DNA of 56,990 bases from Ardenticatenaceae bacterium (GCA_020634495.1 JACKBR010000030.1:1-56990), one strand, 5' to 3'; counted from the first letter of the stretch, positions 24,242-35,542 are shown. A program made the numbers and translations. The notes: generated from the letters alone by a model not told the origin.

Positions 24242-25510
24242 TCAGTCATCCTGGCTGGGAACGGCCGTTGGCGTCATGTCCGTTTCTTCTGGCGTGGGCG
24301 AAGCCTCAGGCGTGGGAGTTGGGGTTTTATATGGCTCCGTGATGAGCTCCACCGTTGTCAGCGCCCCTTCAACCACCTGAACCGGCTGCCGGTATTCCAC
24401 CCCTTGCAGCTTCACGTACAAGGTATATTCCCCAGGCCGCACATCAGCAAAAACAAAATTCTCCGCCAGCAGCTCATCGGGATTGATTAAATTTTGCGGG
24501 TCGCCCTGGTAGCTGTAGGTATTGATAAAAATGGGTTCGCTTTCGCTGCTGTCTACCAAAGTCACCACGACGCCCTGCCAGGGACGCCCCTGAGGGTCTA
24601 GCAGCCGCCCCGCCACCACGCCCCGCGTCGTGCCCGGATCGATCCACAGCATCGGGTTGCGGGTTGAGCCAAATTCATTGCTGCCCACGCGCACTTCCAG
24701 GTGCAAATGCGGCACGGTTGCTGCCCCGCCAACACCGACTTCGGCCACCGGCTCGCCTTGCTGCACATGCTGGCCAACTTCTACGCTAAGACCCAGCACA
24801 TGACCGTACAGCACAAAAATAGGCTGCCCTTGCCAGGTTTGGTCTAGCTCCAGCACCACCAGATGGCCATACCAATCACAGCGCCAGCCGTACAGCTCAT
24901 TGTCGTCGGCCTGGGCTACCACCACCGTGCCGTCGGCGACCGCCAGGACGGGCATTCCCAGTTCGCCAGCAATATCGATGCCGTTGTGCAGCAGGTAACG
25001 GCCGTCTCCATCGCTGCCGTAGGGGAAGGTTTTGTTGATGATCGTTCTGCCACCGCCGGGCACTGGCTTTACAAAATCAAAATGGGCGATGGCGCTGCCC
25101 TGGGGCTGGGGCCAGGGTTCCGCAGCTAAAAAGTAGCGGGTGTAGGCTGGCCTAACAGGAGCTTCTTCTGGACAGCGGCGATTGATGGGAACGGCCGTTG
25201 GCGTAGCCGTGTTTGTTGGCAACGGTGTGGCTGTGTTTGTTTGCGTGGGCGGCGGCGTGGCCGTGGGCGGCGCTGTGGCCGTGGCAGAAGGCGTCCAGGT
25301 TGGCGAGGGTGAAGGGAACGGCGTAGCGCTGGGCCGCAGCGTTGGCAGCAGGTCTGTGTTCGCCACAGGATTCTCTTCAGTGGCAACGGCCGCAAAGGCA
25401 ATCCCCTCGTCAACGGAATCCAAATTTGTTCTATTTACCTGCTGGCAGCCACTGCCCAATAAAATCAGCCAAACGCTGATGAATACATACCCAATGAATA
25501 AGCGCTTCAT
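24242..25510 (-). CDS. M23 family metallopeptidase lipoprotein
   Basis: The 422-residue protein has a lipoprotein signal peptide (LILLGSGC), a 60-residue Thr/Pro linker, an M23 (LytM) domain, a beta-sandwich-like region and a Thr/Pro-rich tail. Metal-binding and catalytic motifs are complete: HNGIDIAGELG (HxxxD), F-V-L-Y-G-H-V, and VPHLHLEVRVGSNEFG (HxH). It would cut peptidoglycan cross-bridges or act as an envelope hydrolase. GGAG precedes the ATG. It converges on the receiver-kinase gene; between them is a small hairpin GAAAACG/CGTTTTC (24198-24216). Linker TAV tripeptides come from ACGGCCGT. Confidence 0.92.
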   Translation of the reverse strand: MKRLFIGYVFISVWLILLGSGCQQVNRTNLDSVDEGIAFAAVATEENPVANTDLLPTLRPSATPFPSPSPTWTPSATATAPPTATPPPTQTNTATPLPTNTATPTAVPINRRCPEEAPVRPAYTRYFLAAEPWPQPQGSAIAHFDFVKPVPGGGRTIINKTFPYGSDGDGRYLLHNGIDIAGELGMPVLAVADGTVVVAQADDNELYGWRCDWYGHLVVLELDQTWQGQPIFVLYGHVLGLSVEVGQHVQQGEPVAEVGVGGAATVPHLHLEVRVGSNEFGSTRNPMLWIDPGTTRGVVAGRLLDPQGRPWQGVVVTLVDSSESEPIFINTYSYQGDPQNLINPDELLAENFVFADVRPGEYTLYVKLQGVEYRQPVQVVEGALTTVELITEPYKTPTPTPEASPTPEETDMTPTAVPSQDD

Positions 25511-25681
25511 AATGCTCCAATCGATTTATCTTGGCCGCAATTGTCGCTGAGGGGGAAACGGCCGTCAAATGAGATTGTGCTAAGAACCCAAACCTCCGAC
25601 AAGGCAGTTTAGACAATTGCCAAGAACCCAGTAAAATTCTGGGCAATAATTTACGAATAATGAAGTTCTAGGAAGCAGCTT

Positions 25682-28222
25682 TTGACGATGAGTAATATTC
25701 AGGTGAACAAAGGGCGGAGATACGGCCGTATCCTGCTGATCTTTTTGGGGTATGCCCTGCTAACCATTGTGATGACCTGGCCCGCGGCGGGCCAGCTAGG
25801 CACCCATATTCCCGGCATCATTGGCGATTCCTACGTGCATCTTTGGACCTTTACCTGGCTCAAAGAGCATATCTTCCAGCTCACCAGCCTGGATGCCTTT
25901 TATACAAACCAAATCTACTACCCTGCCGGGGTGTCCCTGCTGAACCACAACCTGGCCTGGGTCAACTTTGCCATCTGGCTGCCCTTCCAGGCGATTTTTG
26001 GCCCCGAAACAGGCTACACCATTGCCTTTCTGCTCATTTTTCCCTTCAATGGCATAGCCGCTTACCTGCTTGGTAAAGAACTGGGACTGGCAGAAACGGC
26101 CGCATTTTTAGCGGGCCTCATGACTGCCTTTTGGCCCTACAATCTCTCCCATCACGGCCACCCCAACCTCCTCCTGATTGCCTGGGTTCTGTTTGCCCTT
26201 TTGTACTTGCACAGATTAGGGGAAAATTCAAGCTGGCGCAATGCAGTTTGGTTTGGCCTATTTTTGGGCCTGATTGGCCTGACCCGCTGGCAGCTGCTAA
26301 TTATGGCGGCCCCCATCATCGGCATTTATGCCCTGTGGATTCTCTTCCAAAACAGAGGCAAACAATTATGGGGGCTGATTCAAAAAATCATCGTCAGCGG
26401 ACTCATTTCCTTGCTCATGATGCTGCCCTTCCTGACTCCCTTGCTCCTTTTCCAAACCGGCCGTGATAATCCCACAGAAGTCATTATTGATGAGTTTAAC
26501 TATCCCACTGACCTGCTGGCTTACTTTATCCCCGGCAGCTATCACCCCATTTGGGGAGACAGCATTCTGCCCATCACCCAAAATTTTGTCGGAAACTATA
26601 TCTATTCACGCACGGTTGGGTACATTGCCTTGGCCCTGGTTCTTATTGGCATATTTAAGCAGTGGCCCAGGGCAAAAATTTGGTTCGGCCTGCTGCTCGT
26701 CTACTTCCTTCTGGCCCTCGGTTCTGATCTCTACATCGGTGGCCAACCAACGATCCCCCTGCCGTTTCGCCTGATAGAGAATTCGTTTCTCATCCAGGCA
26801 TTGCGTTTCCCAGATAGGTTTAATGTCATCCTGGTAATCCCTTTCGGTCTGTTGGCGGGGCTCGGCCTTGAGCAACTTTTGCAGAGGTCTGGCACGGTAA
26901 AACGCGCCAGATGGATTGCTGGTCTCATTTGTCTTTTGGTTTTGTTTGAATATGCCAATGTCTTTCAAATGCACTCCGTGGCAATCCCTGCCTGGTACCA
27001 ACAAGTTGCGGCAGATGAAGAAACGTACGCTCTCTTGGATATTCCTTCCTTTACCAGAGAAAAATTTAACAGCCAGTACATGCGATTTCAGCTTTTTCAT
27101 GGCAAACCGCTCATCACCGGCAACATTGCCAGAACCCCAGCCGAATCTTTGGCGCTATTTAACAGCATCCCGTTACTGGTGCATATCAAGGAAAATCGAG
27201 ACGCCCCTACGGATATTGTTAACCCAGCTCGCCAAATGAAGCTGCTTGCCGATGCAGATGTCCGTTACGTTATTTTGCACAAGGAACACCTTTCAGAAAA
27301 CGATCTCCAGAATTGGAAAACCTGGTTTGTCGAGCCGCCCTGGTATGAAGATGAGGAGGTTGTGGTTTATTTCACGGGCAGTACGGCCGTAGGAAAAACA
27401 GTTCCGCTGGAAGAGGTGTTGGTTGGCAGCCAGACCAACCCGGAATTGGGCCTGATTTCGGCAAAATTGAATGGGGAGGCCACCCAGGGCAGCTGGCTAC
27501 AGCTCAATACAATTTGGGGCAATATAGACGCCTCGCTGCCCGCGGCCGATTTATCCATGTGCCTGAAGTTTGCCCATACAACAAGCGAGTATGCTTCCGA
27601 GGCGTGCCGCCCGGTTTCAGTGGCCTGGCCCACCTCTCGTTGGCAATCTGATGCCATCGTCTGGGCAGATTATCAATTCCAAATTGATCCGTTTGCTGAA
27701 CCTGGCATGTATCAAGTTTGGCTCTCTTTGCAGAACCAACAAAATAAAATTTTTGGCCAGCCAGCGCTCATCGATACGATTGAGATTGATCCCCTGGCCC
27801 GGCAATTTGAGCCGGGCCAGCCCCAGGAAACAATTGCTGCCCAATGGCAGGCGCTGTTTTTCCTTGATGGCTTTGATGTGGCAAGTGAGGCTAATTCTCT
27901 TGCGGTTTCATTGTATTGGCATGTTCCCCAGCGGGTGGAAAAATCATACAAGTTTTTTATCCACCTGATCGATCTTGAAAGCGGGGAACTGGTGGCCCAG
28001 ACCGATTTTGTGCCGCGCGACTGGACGTATCCGACCAACTGGTGGGAAGCGGGTGAAGTTGTGGTGGATACGGCCGTTCTCCCCCTGGAAACCGTCGGCA
28101 ATGGCACCTACCAACTGCTGGTCGGCATTTACGACCCCGACACAGGCGAACGCCTCCTGGCCACCACCCCCGAAAACATCAACCCCGTAGACGCCCTCCT
28201 GCTCACCGAAATCAACCGGTAG
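25682..28222 (+). CDS. Multi-pass membrane glycosyltransferase-like protein with C-terminal beta domain
   Basis: The 846-residue protein has about eleven transmembrane helices in the first 440 residues, beginning I-L-L-I-F-L-G-Y-A-L-L-T-I-V-M-T-W-P. The first extracytoplasmic loop carries G-D-S-Y-V-H-L-W, an acidic motif near the first helix as in GT-C enzymes. A soluble region follows. The C-terminal domain (about 700-830; FFIHLIDLESGELVAQTDFV and VGIYDPDTGERLL) is shared with the GT39-type genes at 28291 and 43462. It probably transfers a lipid-linked sugar outside the membrane; the acceptor is unknown. A TTG start at 25682 has AGGA about eight bases before it; ATG at 25688 is the alternative. 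Confidence 0.75.
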   Translation: MTMSNIQVNKGRRYGRILLIFLGYALLTIVMTWPAAGQLGTHIPGIIGDSYVHLWTFTWLKEHIFQLTSLDAFYTNQIYYPAGVSLLNHNLAWVNFAIWLPFQAIFGPETGYTIAFLLIFPFNGIAAYLLGKELGLAETAAFLAGLMTAFWPYNLSHHGHPNLLLIAWVLFALLYLHRLGENSSWRNAVWFGLFLGLIGLTRWQLLIMAAPIIGIYALWILFQNRGKQLWGLIQKIIVSGLISLLMMLPFLTPLLLFQTGRDNPTEVIIDEFNYPTDLLAYFIPGSYHPIWGDSILPITQNFVGNYIYSRTVGYIALALVLIGIFKQWPRAKIWFGLLLVYFLLALGSDLYIGGQPTIPLPFRLIENSFLIQALRFPDRFNVILVIPFGLLAGLGLEQLLQRSGTVKRARWIAGLICLLVLFEYANVFQMHSVAIPAWYQQVAADEETYALLDIPSFTREKFNSQYMRFQLFHGKPLITGNIARTPAESLALFNSIPLLVHIKENRDAPTDIVNPARQMKLLADADVRYVILHKEHLSENDLQNWKTWFVEPPWYEDEEVVVYFTGSTAVGKTVPLEEVLVGSQTNPELGLISAKLNGEATQGSWLQLNTIWGNIDASLPAADLSMCLKFAHTTSEYASEACRPVSVAWPTSRWQSDAIVWADYQFQIDPFAEPGMYQVWLSLQNQQNKIFGQPALIDTIEIDPLARQFEPGQPQETIAAQWQALFFLDGFDVASEANSLAVSLYWHVPQRVEKSYKFFIHLIDLESGELVAQTDFVPRDWTYPTNWWEAGEVVVDTAVLPLETVGNGTYQLLVGIYDPDTGERLLATTPENINPVDALLLTEINR

Positions 28223-28290
28223 CCGCGCTTTCTTAGCGCGAGTGATTTGTGCATTAAGAAACTGCGGCTACATCAACAGGCTTAAAACAG

Positions 28291-31057
28291 CTATTCTCCC
28301 AAAATTGAGAGCGGCAGAGGCAGAAGAAACGCATCGCCACCATCTGGCAGCATCAGGCGCAGGCCAGTTGTGGGATCGTACAGGCCAACGATGAGCTGCC
28401 CCTCTCCGGTGTAGCCATAATCGCGCACGGCCAGCAGATGCTCATCCTGAATGTACTCACCCTCCACCCAGCCAGGCGTGGGCCGACGGCCGTTTCCTGG
28501 TGGTGAATCATGTTGGGCAACGATACGGCCGTCTTCCCCCAACACCTGCGCAAAAACCGTGTACCCCACCGGCTCCCCCGTTTGCAGCGATTGCCAGTAC
28601 AGCGTCAGCGGAATGGGCTGCCCCGCAGGCACGCTTTCCGGCGGCGGATCAACCCCCACCAGCCGGGCCACATCGCCAAAAATAGCGTCCACCGCCACCT
28701 GCGGCGTGGGCGGCTCAAACGTCCGCGCCTCGGCAGAAATTTCAATTTGGCCCAATTGGTAACTATTTTCGCCTAGCTCGATAAAAACGGCCGCTTCGCC
28801 AGATTCGGCCGTGGCGGGAATGGTGAGCAGTCGCTGCTCCCACACAAAATCGCCGGGCTGCCACAAATTGGTGGGATAGGTCCCCTGAACAGGAGCCGAC
28901 TCATTGACGACCAACTCTTGCCCGCCCTGGCGCAAAACCAGGCTAGGTCGCAAATCAGTCAAATTGTCGCTGCTTTGCCAGGCCAAACGCAGCCGCACGG
29001 TTTGCCCCGGCGCGGCTGTGCTGCGATCCAGCAAGGCATGGGTGAGCTGCAAACCATCGGCCAGTTGCAGCGGTTCCGGCAAGGGCAGAGAGGGTATTGC
29101 GGCACCGTACACATTTTCTTGATTGGGCAACGGCCGTTCCACCCGCACCTGCCCTAAGACAAAATTCTGCCCCTGTGGTGTCCCCTGACTGTCAACAAAA
29201 TCCAGCGTCTGCACTTCCCCCTGCACAATGTAAACGCGCATATCCACATCGTAAGTGACGGGCGGCGTACCGGACACAAACGGTACAAAATGGTAGGTGG
29301 TGACGATTTCGCCCACGTCCCAGCGGTTGGTGGGACGGCCGTTTGCCGTCACCAGCTGATCATCCCGATTGGCCAACGCCAGGCCAGTGCCATCATCGAC
29401 ACTGAGCACAATGGAATAGTTGTGAGTCACTGGAGCCAAAAGCTGCCACTGCAAGGCTACCGTCACCCCATCGGCGCTGGTGGCCGTAGGCACAACCCAG
29501 CTGCCGAGGAAGGCGACGTCGCCAAAACGGCCGTTTCGCGGCACCAGTTCAGGTTCGGCCACAGGCATGTCCAGTCGATATTGGCTCAACGTCAAATCAT
29601 CCACGCGCCAGCGCTTGACCAGATTGCCCGCGCTTTCCAGGGCAAAGGGCACGACCCCTTGCCAATCGTAAAGATTATCGGGGTAGTCGAGGGTAAAAAC
29701 GTGCGTTGGCGGTGTCGTCCAGGCGGCCAAATCGGCCCACATTTGCGCCTGATGGAACGTATCGGCCATCTGGATCGGCGTATCGCCAGCGTAGGTAAAG
29801 GGCAGGCTCCAATCGGTACGCGGCACCAGAATCAGGTCTTCTGGCAGTGCCACTGCGTCTAAAATCGCGGCCACCTCCCTCATGTCATCTTTGGCAAAAT
29901 CTGGATCAAAAAAGTAATGCTGCAAGCCCCAGCCAGAAAGCCAGATGAAGATAACGGCCGTTGCCAATCTAATCAAATTCCCCAAACTCGCCCAGCGACC
30001 TAAGCGCGACAGTTGCGGCGTCAGCAAATAGGCCAGCAGCAGCACAAAGCCAGCAGCAAACAGAGCAATGTAGCGCGGATGTGAATAAGATCGTACGAGC
30101 CAGACGGCAAAGCCCAAAAAGAGCGGCCCCAGCCAAAACAGCAGCAATTCACCTGCGCTGCGGCCATTGTCGGCAGATTCTGCACCTGCGTGCCGCCTGC
30201 TTCTCTGCCATTGGCCCAACAGCAACAAAATTATTAATGTCAGAAGCGCCAGGCTGAACGGCCGTACCCACACATCATCCAGCACATTCACCAGCCCGGT
30301 GAGATGAAAGCCCCACACCTGCGGCAGCACAAAATCCCAGGCAGGCGGCTGGGTAGAAAATCCGGCCAGACTGGCCTCCGCCTGCACCGCTGGCCAATTC
30401 AGCAACACGCCAACAGCCCAGGGCAAACTGGCCAGACCTACGCCCATCTGAACTTTCAGCCACGGCCCAAAAGAAGGTGTTCTCCACAGCTTTAGCAACA
30501 GCCAGCCGTTCAAAAAGATGAGCAAAAAGAGCGCATTGTAATGCAGATGAACAGCCACCCACTCTGCGATGCCCAGCCAGAGCCACAATTTGCGGTCAGC
30601 CTTGCCGCTGGCAGCCTGCCAGGTCAGCAGCACCAGCAGCAAGTACACCAGCGGCAAAAAGGCGTAAACGCGCACTTCCTGGGCGTAGATGATGCTGAGG
30701 GACCAAACGGCCGTACACACCAAACCGATTACGGCCGTACCCCGCCCAAACCAGCGGCGCAGAACCGCATAAACCAGCGCCATCTGCAAAAAACTGCCCA
30801 GCACAGAAGAATAACGCGCCGCAAATGCCGTTGTGCCTGTGAGCGTGACCCAAATTTTGAGCAAGAAAAAATAGAGCGGCGGATGAATGTTGGCCAGGCG
30901 GTTGGTCTTTAATTTTCAGCAAAGAAGAGGTGGCCAGGTGCAGGCTGATCCCTTCATCCCACGTTGTGCTTTGGCCATCCAGCAAAAAGAGGCGCAGCCA
31001 AAACGCAGGCAGCAAAATGTAAGCCAGCAGGAGCGTCCACCGCTGCCATTTGCTCAT
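28291..31057 (-). CDS. GT39-type membrane glycosyltransferase, one frameshift near 30,910
   Basis: The full protein would have about 920 residues. ATG at 31057 has GGAGGTGA eight bases upstream and overlaps the previous gene's stop (ATGA). The N-terminal part, with LRLFLLDGQSTTWDEGISLH (GT39-type acidic loop motif), reads to LLKIK. A one-base shift near 30,905-30,915 is then needed to continue as T-N-R-L-A-N-I-H-P-P-L-Y-F-F-L-L-K-I-W, the conserved HPPLY motif. About nine membrane helices follow, then a long extracytoplasmic part with two copies of a beta domain (PLTLYWQSLQTGEPVGYTVF; LIVGLYDPTTGLRLM). The downstream frame alone (28291-30864) has no credible start. Confidence 0.78.
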
Positions 31058-34043
31058 CGGGCAATCACCTCCAGCGGCAAGCGGCAACACAAACTGGTCG
31101 CCTCTGGCAACGTTTGCCCATCTTCCGCCAAATGGGCAGGCGTTACGAACAATATTGGCGCGTACAGCCCCAGCACGATTTAAAAACGGCCGTTTTCCTG
31201 CGGCGCATCTTCTGGCAAAACAATTGCGTATTCGTCGATGATGACCTGCCCCTGCCGCCCAGGTGTTGCTGGGCAGCTGCCACCCGGCCATTGATCCCCT
31301 TGTTTGACAATTTGCCCGTCTGGCCCCACCAGATGCACAAATGTCGAATAGATTTCATCTGTTTGGCGGACACCTGCCAGAAAAAGCGTTAGCTGCACGG
31401 CTTCCCCGGCGCGACAGAGGCGGTGAGAGCAAATCATAGCCGTGCAGCGTGGCCAGATCGCCAAATTGCAGGTTCAGCGGCTGGCTGATGTCGCCCGGCA
31501 GCTCAAACAGGCGGTCTGGCGAGATGATGTTGATTGTGCCTAAAGAAATTTGTGAGGGAAAGGGTACGGCCGTCTTCTTCAGCCACAACGTCCAGGCGCA
31601 AATCATAAATTCCCTGCCGCCAACTCTGCCGGAACAGGCACGGTGTATTTTTCCTGAATCACCTGCCCCGCCTGCCACTGGCCGCTGCTGAACTGGCTCA
31701 ACGGCCGTTCCGCCAGCAGCGTATCTTCGGCCCAAAATTGAAGCTGGAGGATTGTCGGGCAAAACGGCCGCACTTTGCCAAAAACAAATCCAGCGAAAGG
31801 CTGCTGGCCGTCAGGGCGCTTTCTGGCAAACTCTTGTCCCAGAAACAGTAAATCGCCATCGAGCAGCGGCTGAGGCGCGTCTGGCAGGCCAGCGGCGCAG
31901 TTTTGCCGCAGCGGTGGCAAGGCGATTTCGACCTCTGTTATGGTTTTGCGAACCACGCCTGCAAAACGGCCGTCTTCAGCCAAAACCGGCAGCTGCGCCC
32001 CACTGTCTGCGGCAAACAAAGTCAATTCAACATGGTACGTCGCTGGCGGCAGACCGGGCGGCAGAGCCAGGGTAACGCCAAACAGGCTGCTCGTCTGGCT
32101 GCCAATTTTCCGGGTAAAAATAGACCTCGTTTAGCAGCGGCATTTCCACCTGAGACCACAGCTCCTGTCCGTTCTCATCCAGCAGGCGAAGTTGCACATT
32201 GAAACGGCCGTCTACCGGCTGGGCCAACTGCCACTGCACAAAACATCCAGCTGATCATTTCTTGAACGGCTGTTCTGCTGCCAGCTCAACACGAATCTCA
32301 TCACCAAACCGAACCTTCTGATCTCTCCAACCAATTTCTGTTTCAACCGGATCATCCACCGCAAAAATCCACGCCTGATCCAATCCATCATAATGAATGG
32401 TGTGCAGTAAAGTGTTTGCCCAGAGCGTAAATGCTGCGGGCCAAATTCATCATCCTGAAAACCGCCGAAGGTCTCCACCACAAAATCCGGCCTGCTGCCG
32501 ATTGTCACTATCGCTCAACAATGTTTTGCCAGGGAAAAATGGGGCAAACGCGGGGCCAATGCCCGCCACGGCCGTTTTTTCCGCCGCGTCCGGGTTGTTC
32601 TGCCAGCCAATGCGCCGACGCGCTCACCGCTTCGCCCCAGCCCATTGGCATCACGTATTTGGCAGTCAGTGTCCCGCCAAAAAGCGGATTGTAGGCATTG
32701 AGCAGGTAGGGAACGGCCGTTCCCAAATAAACCAGCATCACAATTGCCCCAGCCAGCGTGGCAAGTCGCGTCCAGGACGGCCGTTGCCGCGCAGCAGCAC
32801 GCCCCAGCCCAGCATCCCCAGCAAAAAGAGCATCGGCAGCGCAGGCAGCAAATAGCGATCGTACTTTTTGGTGGCCAAGCACAGCACCACAATGAAAAAA
32901 ATGGGCCAACCAGATTGCCAGCCAGCGATACGGCCGTTGCCACCAACCCACCGTCCATTTCCGCCGCCAGCCAAACCACGCGCCAGCAGCAGCCCCACAA
33001 ACACCACCGGATTCAGCCGGTAAAGCAGCGCCACCATATAAAATGCTGGGCCATGACTTTGCGCGTACGAACCCATAAAAAACGTGCGCGGCAGCACCTC
33101 TTCCGTCTCATGAAAAATGGTGCCGATGATTGTTTGGTACGTGCCAACGGGAGATGTCCATAGGGCAGGCAGCAGCAAAAACTGAATCCCCAACATGGCC
33201 AGAAACCAAACCAGACCCAGACCCATAAGCTTTTGCCAGCGGCCGCGCCACACGACCAGAGCCACGCCAAAAGCCAGAGCCAACAAACGGAACTAACGTC
33301 AACGCCGCAGATTTGGTAAAATGGCACAACCAGCCGCCGCACCAGAAACGGCCGTTAGCCACCATTCCTCTCTTCTTTTCCAAATGGGACGCGGATGAAC
33401 GCCGATGAACGCAGATTTTTCCTGATTCGTTGTGCCTTCAGATTGAACATTGAAGGCAACAGCCAGCGCCAGCAGCGAAATCGTGGTAAAGGTGGTCATC
33501 AACCCATCCACATGCAGCAAACCAGACAAGCCCGCCACAAATGGATCCAACGCCAGCAGCAGCCAAAAACCAGCCGCCAGGACGATTATCCACCAATCGC
33601 CCCGCGCCAGCAAAAATAAAGATAAACCCCAGACTGTTTGCCAGCGCCACAGCAATCCGGCCAGCGGATAAAAAGGTTGCCAGTTGGGGAAAAGCGGCCG
33701 TATTTTCCGGAGCCAGCCAGGCCAGGTGGGTAATCCACTCGTAGGCAGCCTGGTCAGACGGCCGTAGCCACAGCTGCATCTGAATGCCCAGCGCCCCCAG
33801 CCAGGTGGTCAACACACCAGGATGGCCTGTTGTCAACGTTTCGGCCCATTGCCGTTGGCCCAACGCCTGGTGCAGCAAAACTGAGCGATGCACCCAATTC
33901 AGCTCATCTGGCGTAATGTATTTTCCCAGGGCAAGCAGGCGGGGCAGCAGCGCCAGCAAAAAGAGCAAAACCACAAAAGATGGGGAAGGCAAAAGGGGAA
34001 ACGGCCGTTGCTTTTGCAAAAACGCTTTCATCACCCCAATCAT
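31054..34043 (-). pseudogene. Heavily frameshifted GT39-type membrane glycosyltransferase
   Basis: Coherent protein pieces occur in order in all three minus frames. They are L-A-L-G-K-Y-I-T-P-D-E-L-N-W-V-H with TTGHPGVLTTWLGAL (about 33,800-33,950), GLLHVDGLMTTFTTISLLAL (33,500), SHGPAFYMVALLYRLNP and YDRYLLPALPMLFLLGMLG (32,800-33,050), LVYLGTAVPYLLNAYNPLFG (32,700), AWIFAVDDPVETEIGWRDQK (32,350), then beta-domain pieces to VLGLYAP and LPEATSLCCRLPLEVIAR ending at 31054. About ten shifts are needed over 3 kb, with in-frame stops after FKK and NGRF. The stop overlaps the next gene's ATG, so they were one operon. The start (ATG 34043, GGAGG upstream) is intact. This is either a decayed gene or badly assembled sequence. 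Confidence 0.75.
33388..33424. repeat. GCGGATGAACGCCGATGAACGC word repeat inside the broken GT39 gene
   Basis: Direct words GACGCGGATGAACGCC and GATGAACGCAGATTTT match the dispersed element at 594-642. It lies in a part of the degenerate gene where the frames lose protein-like character. Confidence 0.55.
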
Positions 34044-34178
34044 AACCCAAAGCCCTCCAAGCGGATAATATTTTCCCACCGTTCACCCACCTGGCACCGA
34101 ACAAAATTAAAATTTAGACACCAATAAATCCCAAAACAACTGGACACTATATTAATAAGAACAAAAAAACACCATATG

Positions 34179-34202
34179 AACATTATTAACAGGAGTAATG
34201 TT
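34179..34202. repeat. Inverted repeat AACATTA...TAATGTT upstream of the S1 gene
   Basis: Seven-base perfect arms lie at 34179-34185 and 34196-34202 and end just before the -35 box of the promoter at 34206. It could be an operator or a transcript-end hairpin for the divergent gene; no regulator can be named. Confidence 0.45.
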
Positions 34203-34205
34203 ATA

Positions 34206-34233
34206 TTGCCATCAATATTAAACCCAGTATAAT
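34206..34233 (+). promoter_or_regulatory. Promoter of the S1-domain protein gene
   Basis: TTGCCA (34206-34211) and a perfect TATAAT (34228-34233) are separated by 16 bases. Initiation is expected near 34240, leaving a 40-base leader with GAGGA before the TTG start. Confidence 0.7.
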
Positions 34234-34279
34234 CAGTAAAAATGCCCAAGATGGTTAAAGAAAGTGAGGACGAAGAGTT

Positions 34280-35431
34280 TTGAGTGACAACGTAGCAAAT
34301 TTAGGAGGGGGCGAACAGAGCCACCCAATGGAGTTTCTCCTGGCTGAGGAGCTAAACTTACCCACAAATGGTGAAACCCGTCAAGGATGGGTAATTGAAC
34401 ATCGAAATAATGCAATCCTTATTGATATTGGCGCAAAATCAGAAGGAGTCATTTCTGGCTCTGAACTCCAAAACATGGATGACGATACCCGCGAGCTTTT
34501 AGCCGTTGGTAACGAAGTCACTGTTTACATCGTCAATACAGAAGACCAGCATGGCAACGTTATCGTTTCTTATGCAAAAGCAGCCGAAGAGCTCGATTGG
34601 ACACGAGCCGAAGCGCTCATGGATTCGCAAGACATTTTCAAAGGGAAAGTGATTGGTCAAAACAAGGGCGGTTTGTTGGTCAAATTAGGCCAGCTACGCG
34701 GGTTTATTCCCAACTCACAAATCAGCCGTCGTCGCAATTTTGATGACAACCAAAAAGGCAAAATAACCAATAATGTGATCCAAACCAAGGTCATTGAGGT
34801 AGATCGTAAGCGAGGCCGTTTAATATTATCAGAAAGGGCAGCTGAGAAGGAAGCCCGCCAGGCAAAACGAGCCGAATTATTGGCTAACCTGGAAGAAGGC
34901 TCCGTTCTAAGTGGGCGAGTCATTAATTTGGCCGCTTTTGGCGCTTTTATCGATGTTGGTGGTGTTGAAGGTCTGGTTCATTTGTCTGAACTAAGCTGGA
35001 AACGAGTAAATGCTCCAGCAGATATTTTAGAAGTTGGCGATCAAGTAGAGGTCTATGTTCTCAATATTGATCAGGATCGGGAGCGCCTGGCGCTGAGCCT
35101 GAAACGGCTGGAACCCGATCCGTGGACAATCATTGATGAATATTATCAGGAAGGCCAGTTGCTTGAGGCGACCATCACCAAACTGACAAAATACGGTGCA
35201 TTTGCCCGGTTGGACGATGAATATGCTCTGGAAGGATTAATTCATATCTCAGAATTATCTGAGAATCACGTGAATCATCCGCGAGATGTAGTACAACCAT
35301 CACAAACGGTAACCGTCCGCATTATTCGTGTGGACAAAGACCAACGACAGTTGGGATTGAGTATTAAACAAGTTGTTTCTGACAAATTCGTCGAGGCAGA
35401 CCTGGAAAAATTAACAACTATCCAAGAGTAG
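34280..35431 (+). CDS. rpsA: 30S ribosomal protein S1-like protein with four S1 domains
   Basis: The 383-residue protein contains four S1 RNA-binding repeats, starting near residues 32, 115, 203 and 288. The third is clearest (GSVLSGRVINLAAFGAFIDV, EGLVHLSELSWKRV, DQVEVYVLNIDQDRERLALS). Repeats of this number are typical of S1 in Chloroflexota and other non-proteobacterial groups. It would bind mRNA during translation initiation. TTG start with GAGGA upstream, served by a strong promoter. It is more AT-rich than its neighbours and contains no ACGGCCGT, one of the longest palindrome-free stretches in the window. clpC follows 110 bases downstream. Confidence 0.9.
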   Translation: MSDNVANLGGGEQSHPMEFLLAEELNLPTNGETRQGWVIEHRNNAILIDIGAKSEGVISGSELQNMDDDTRELLAVGNEVTVYIVNTEDQHGNVIVSYAKAAEELDWTRAEALMDSQDIFKGKVIGQNKGGLLVKLGQLRGFIPNSQISRRRNFDDNQKGKITNNVIQTKVIEVDRKRGRLILSERAAEKEARQAKRAELLANLEEGSVLSGRVINLAAFGAFIDVGGVEGLVHLSELSWKRVNAPADILEVGDQVEVYVLNIDQDRERLALSLKRLEPDPWTIIDEYYQEGQLLEATITKLTKYGAFARLDDEYALEGLIHISELSENHVNHPRDVVQPSQTVTVRIIRVDKDQRQLGLSIKQVVSDKFVEADLEKLTTIQE

Positions 35432-35542
35432 CTAAATGGGTGGGGAACCCTTGCGACAGCAAACGGCCGTTCCCCACACCCCCTGGAATAGTTGTTCACC
35501 TGGTCTGAAGTTCGCGAATGGTGAGAACCGAGGTGAGCACGG

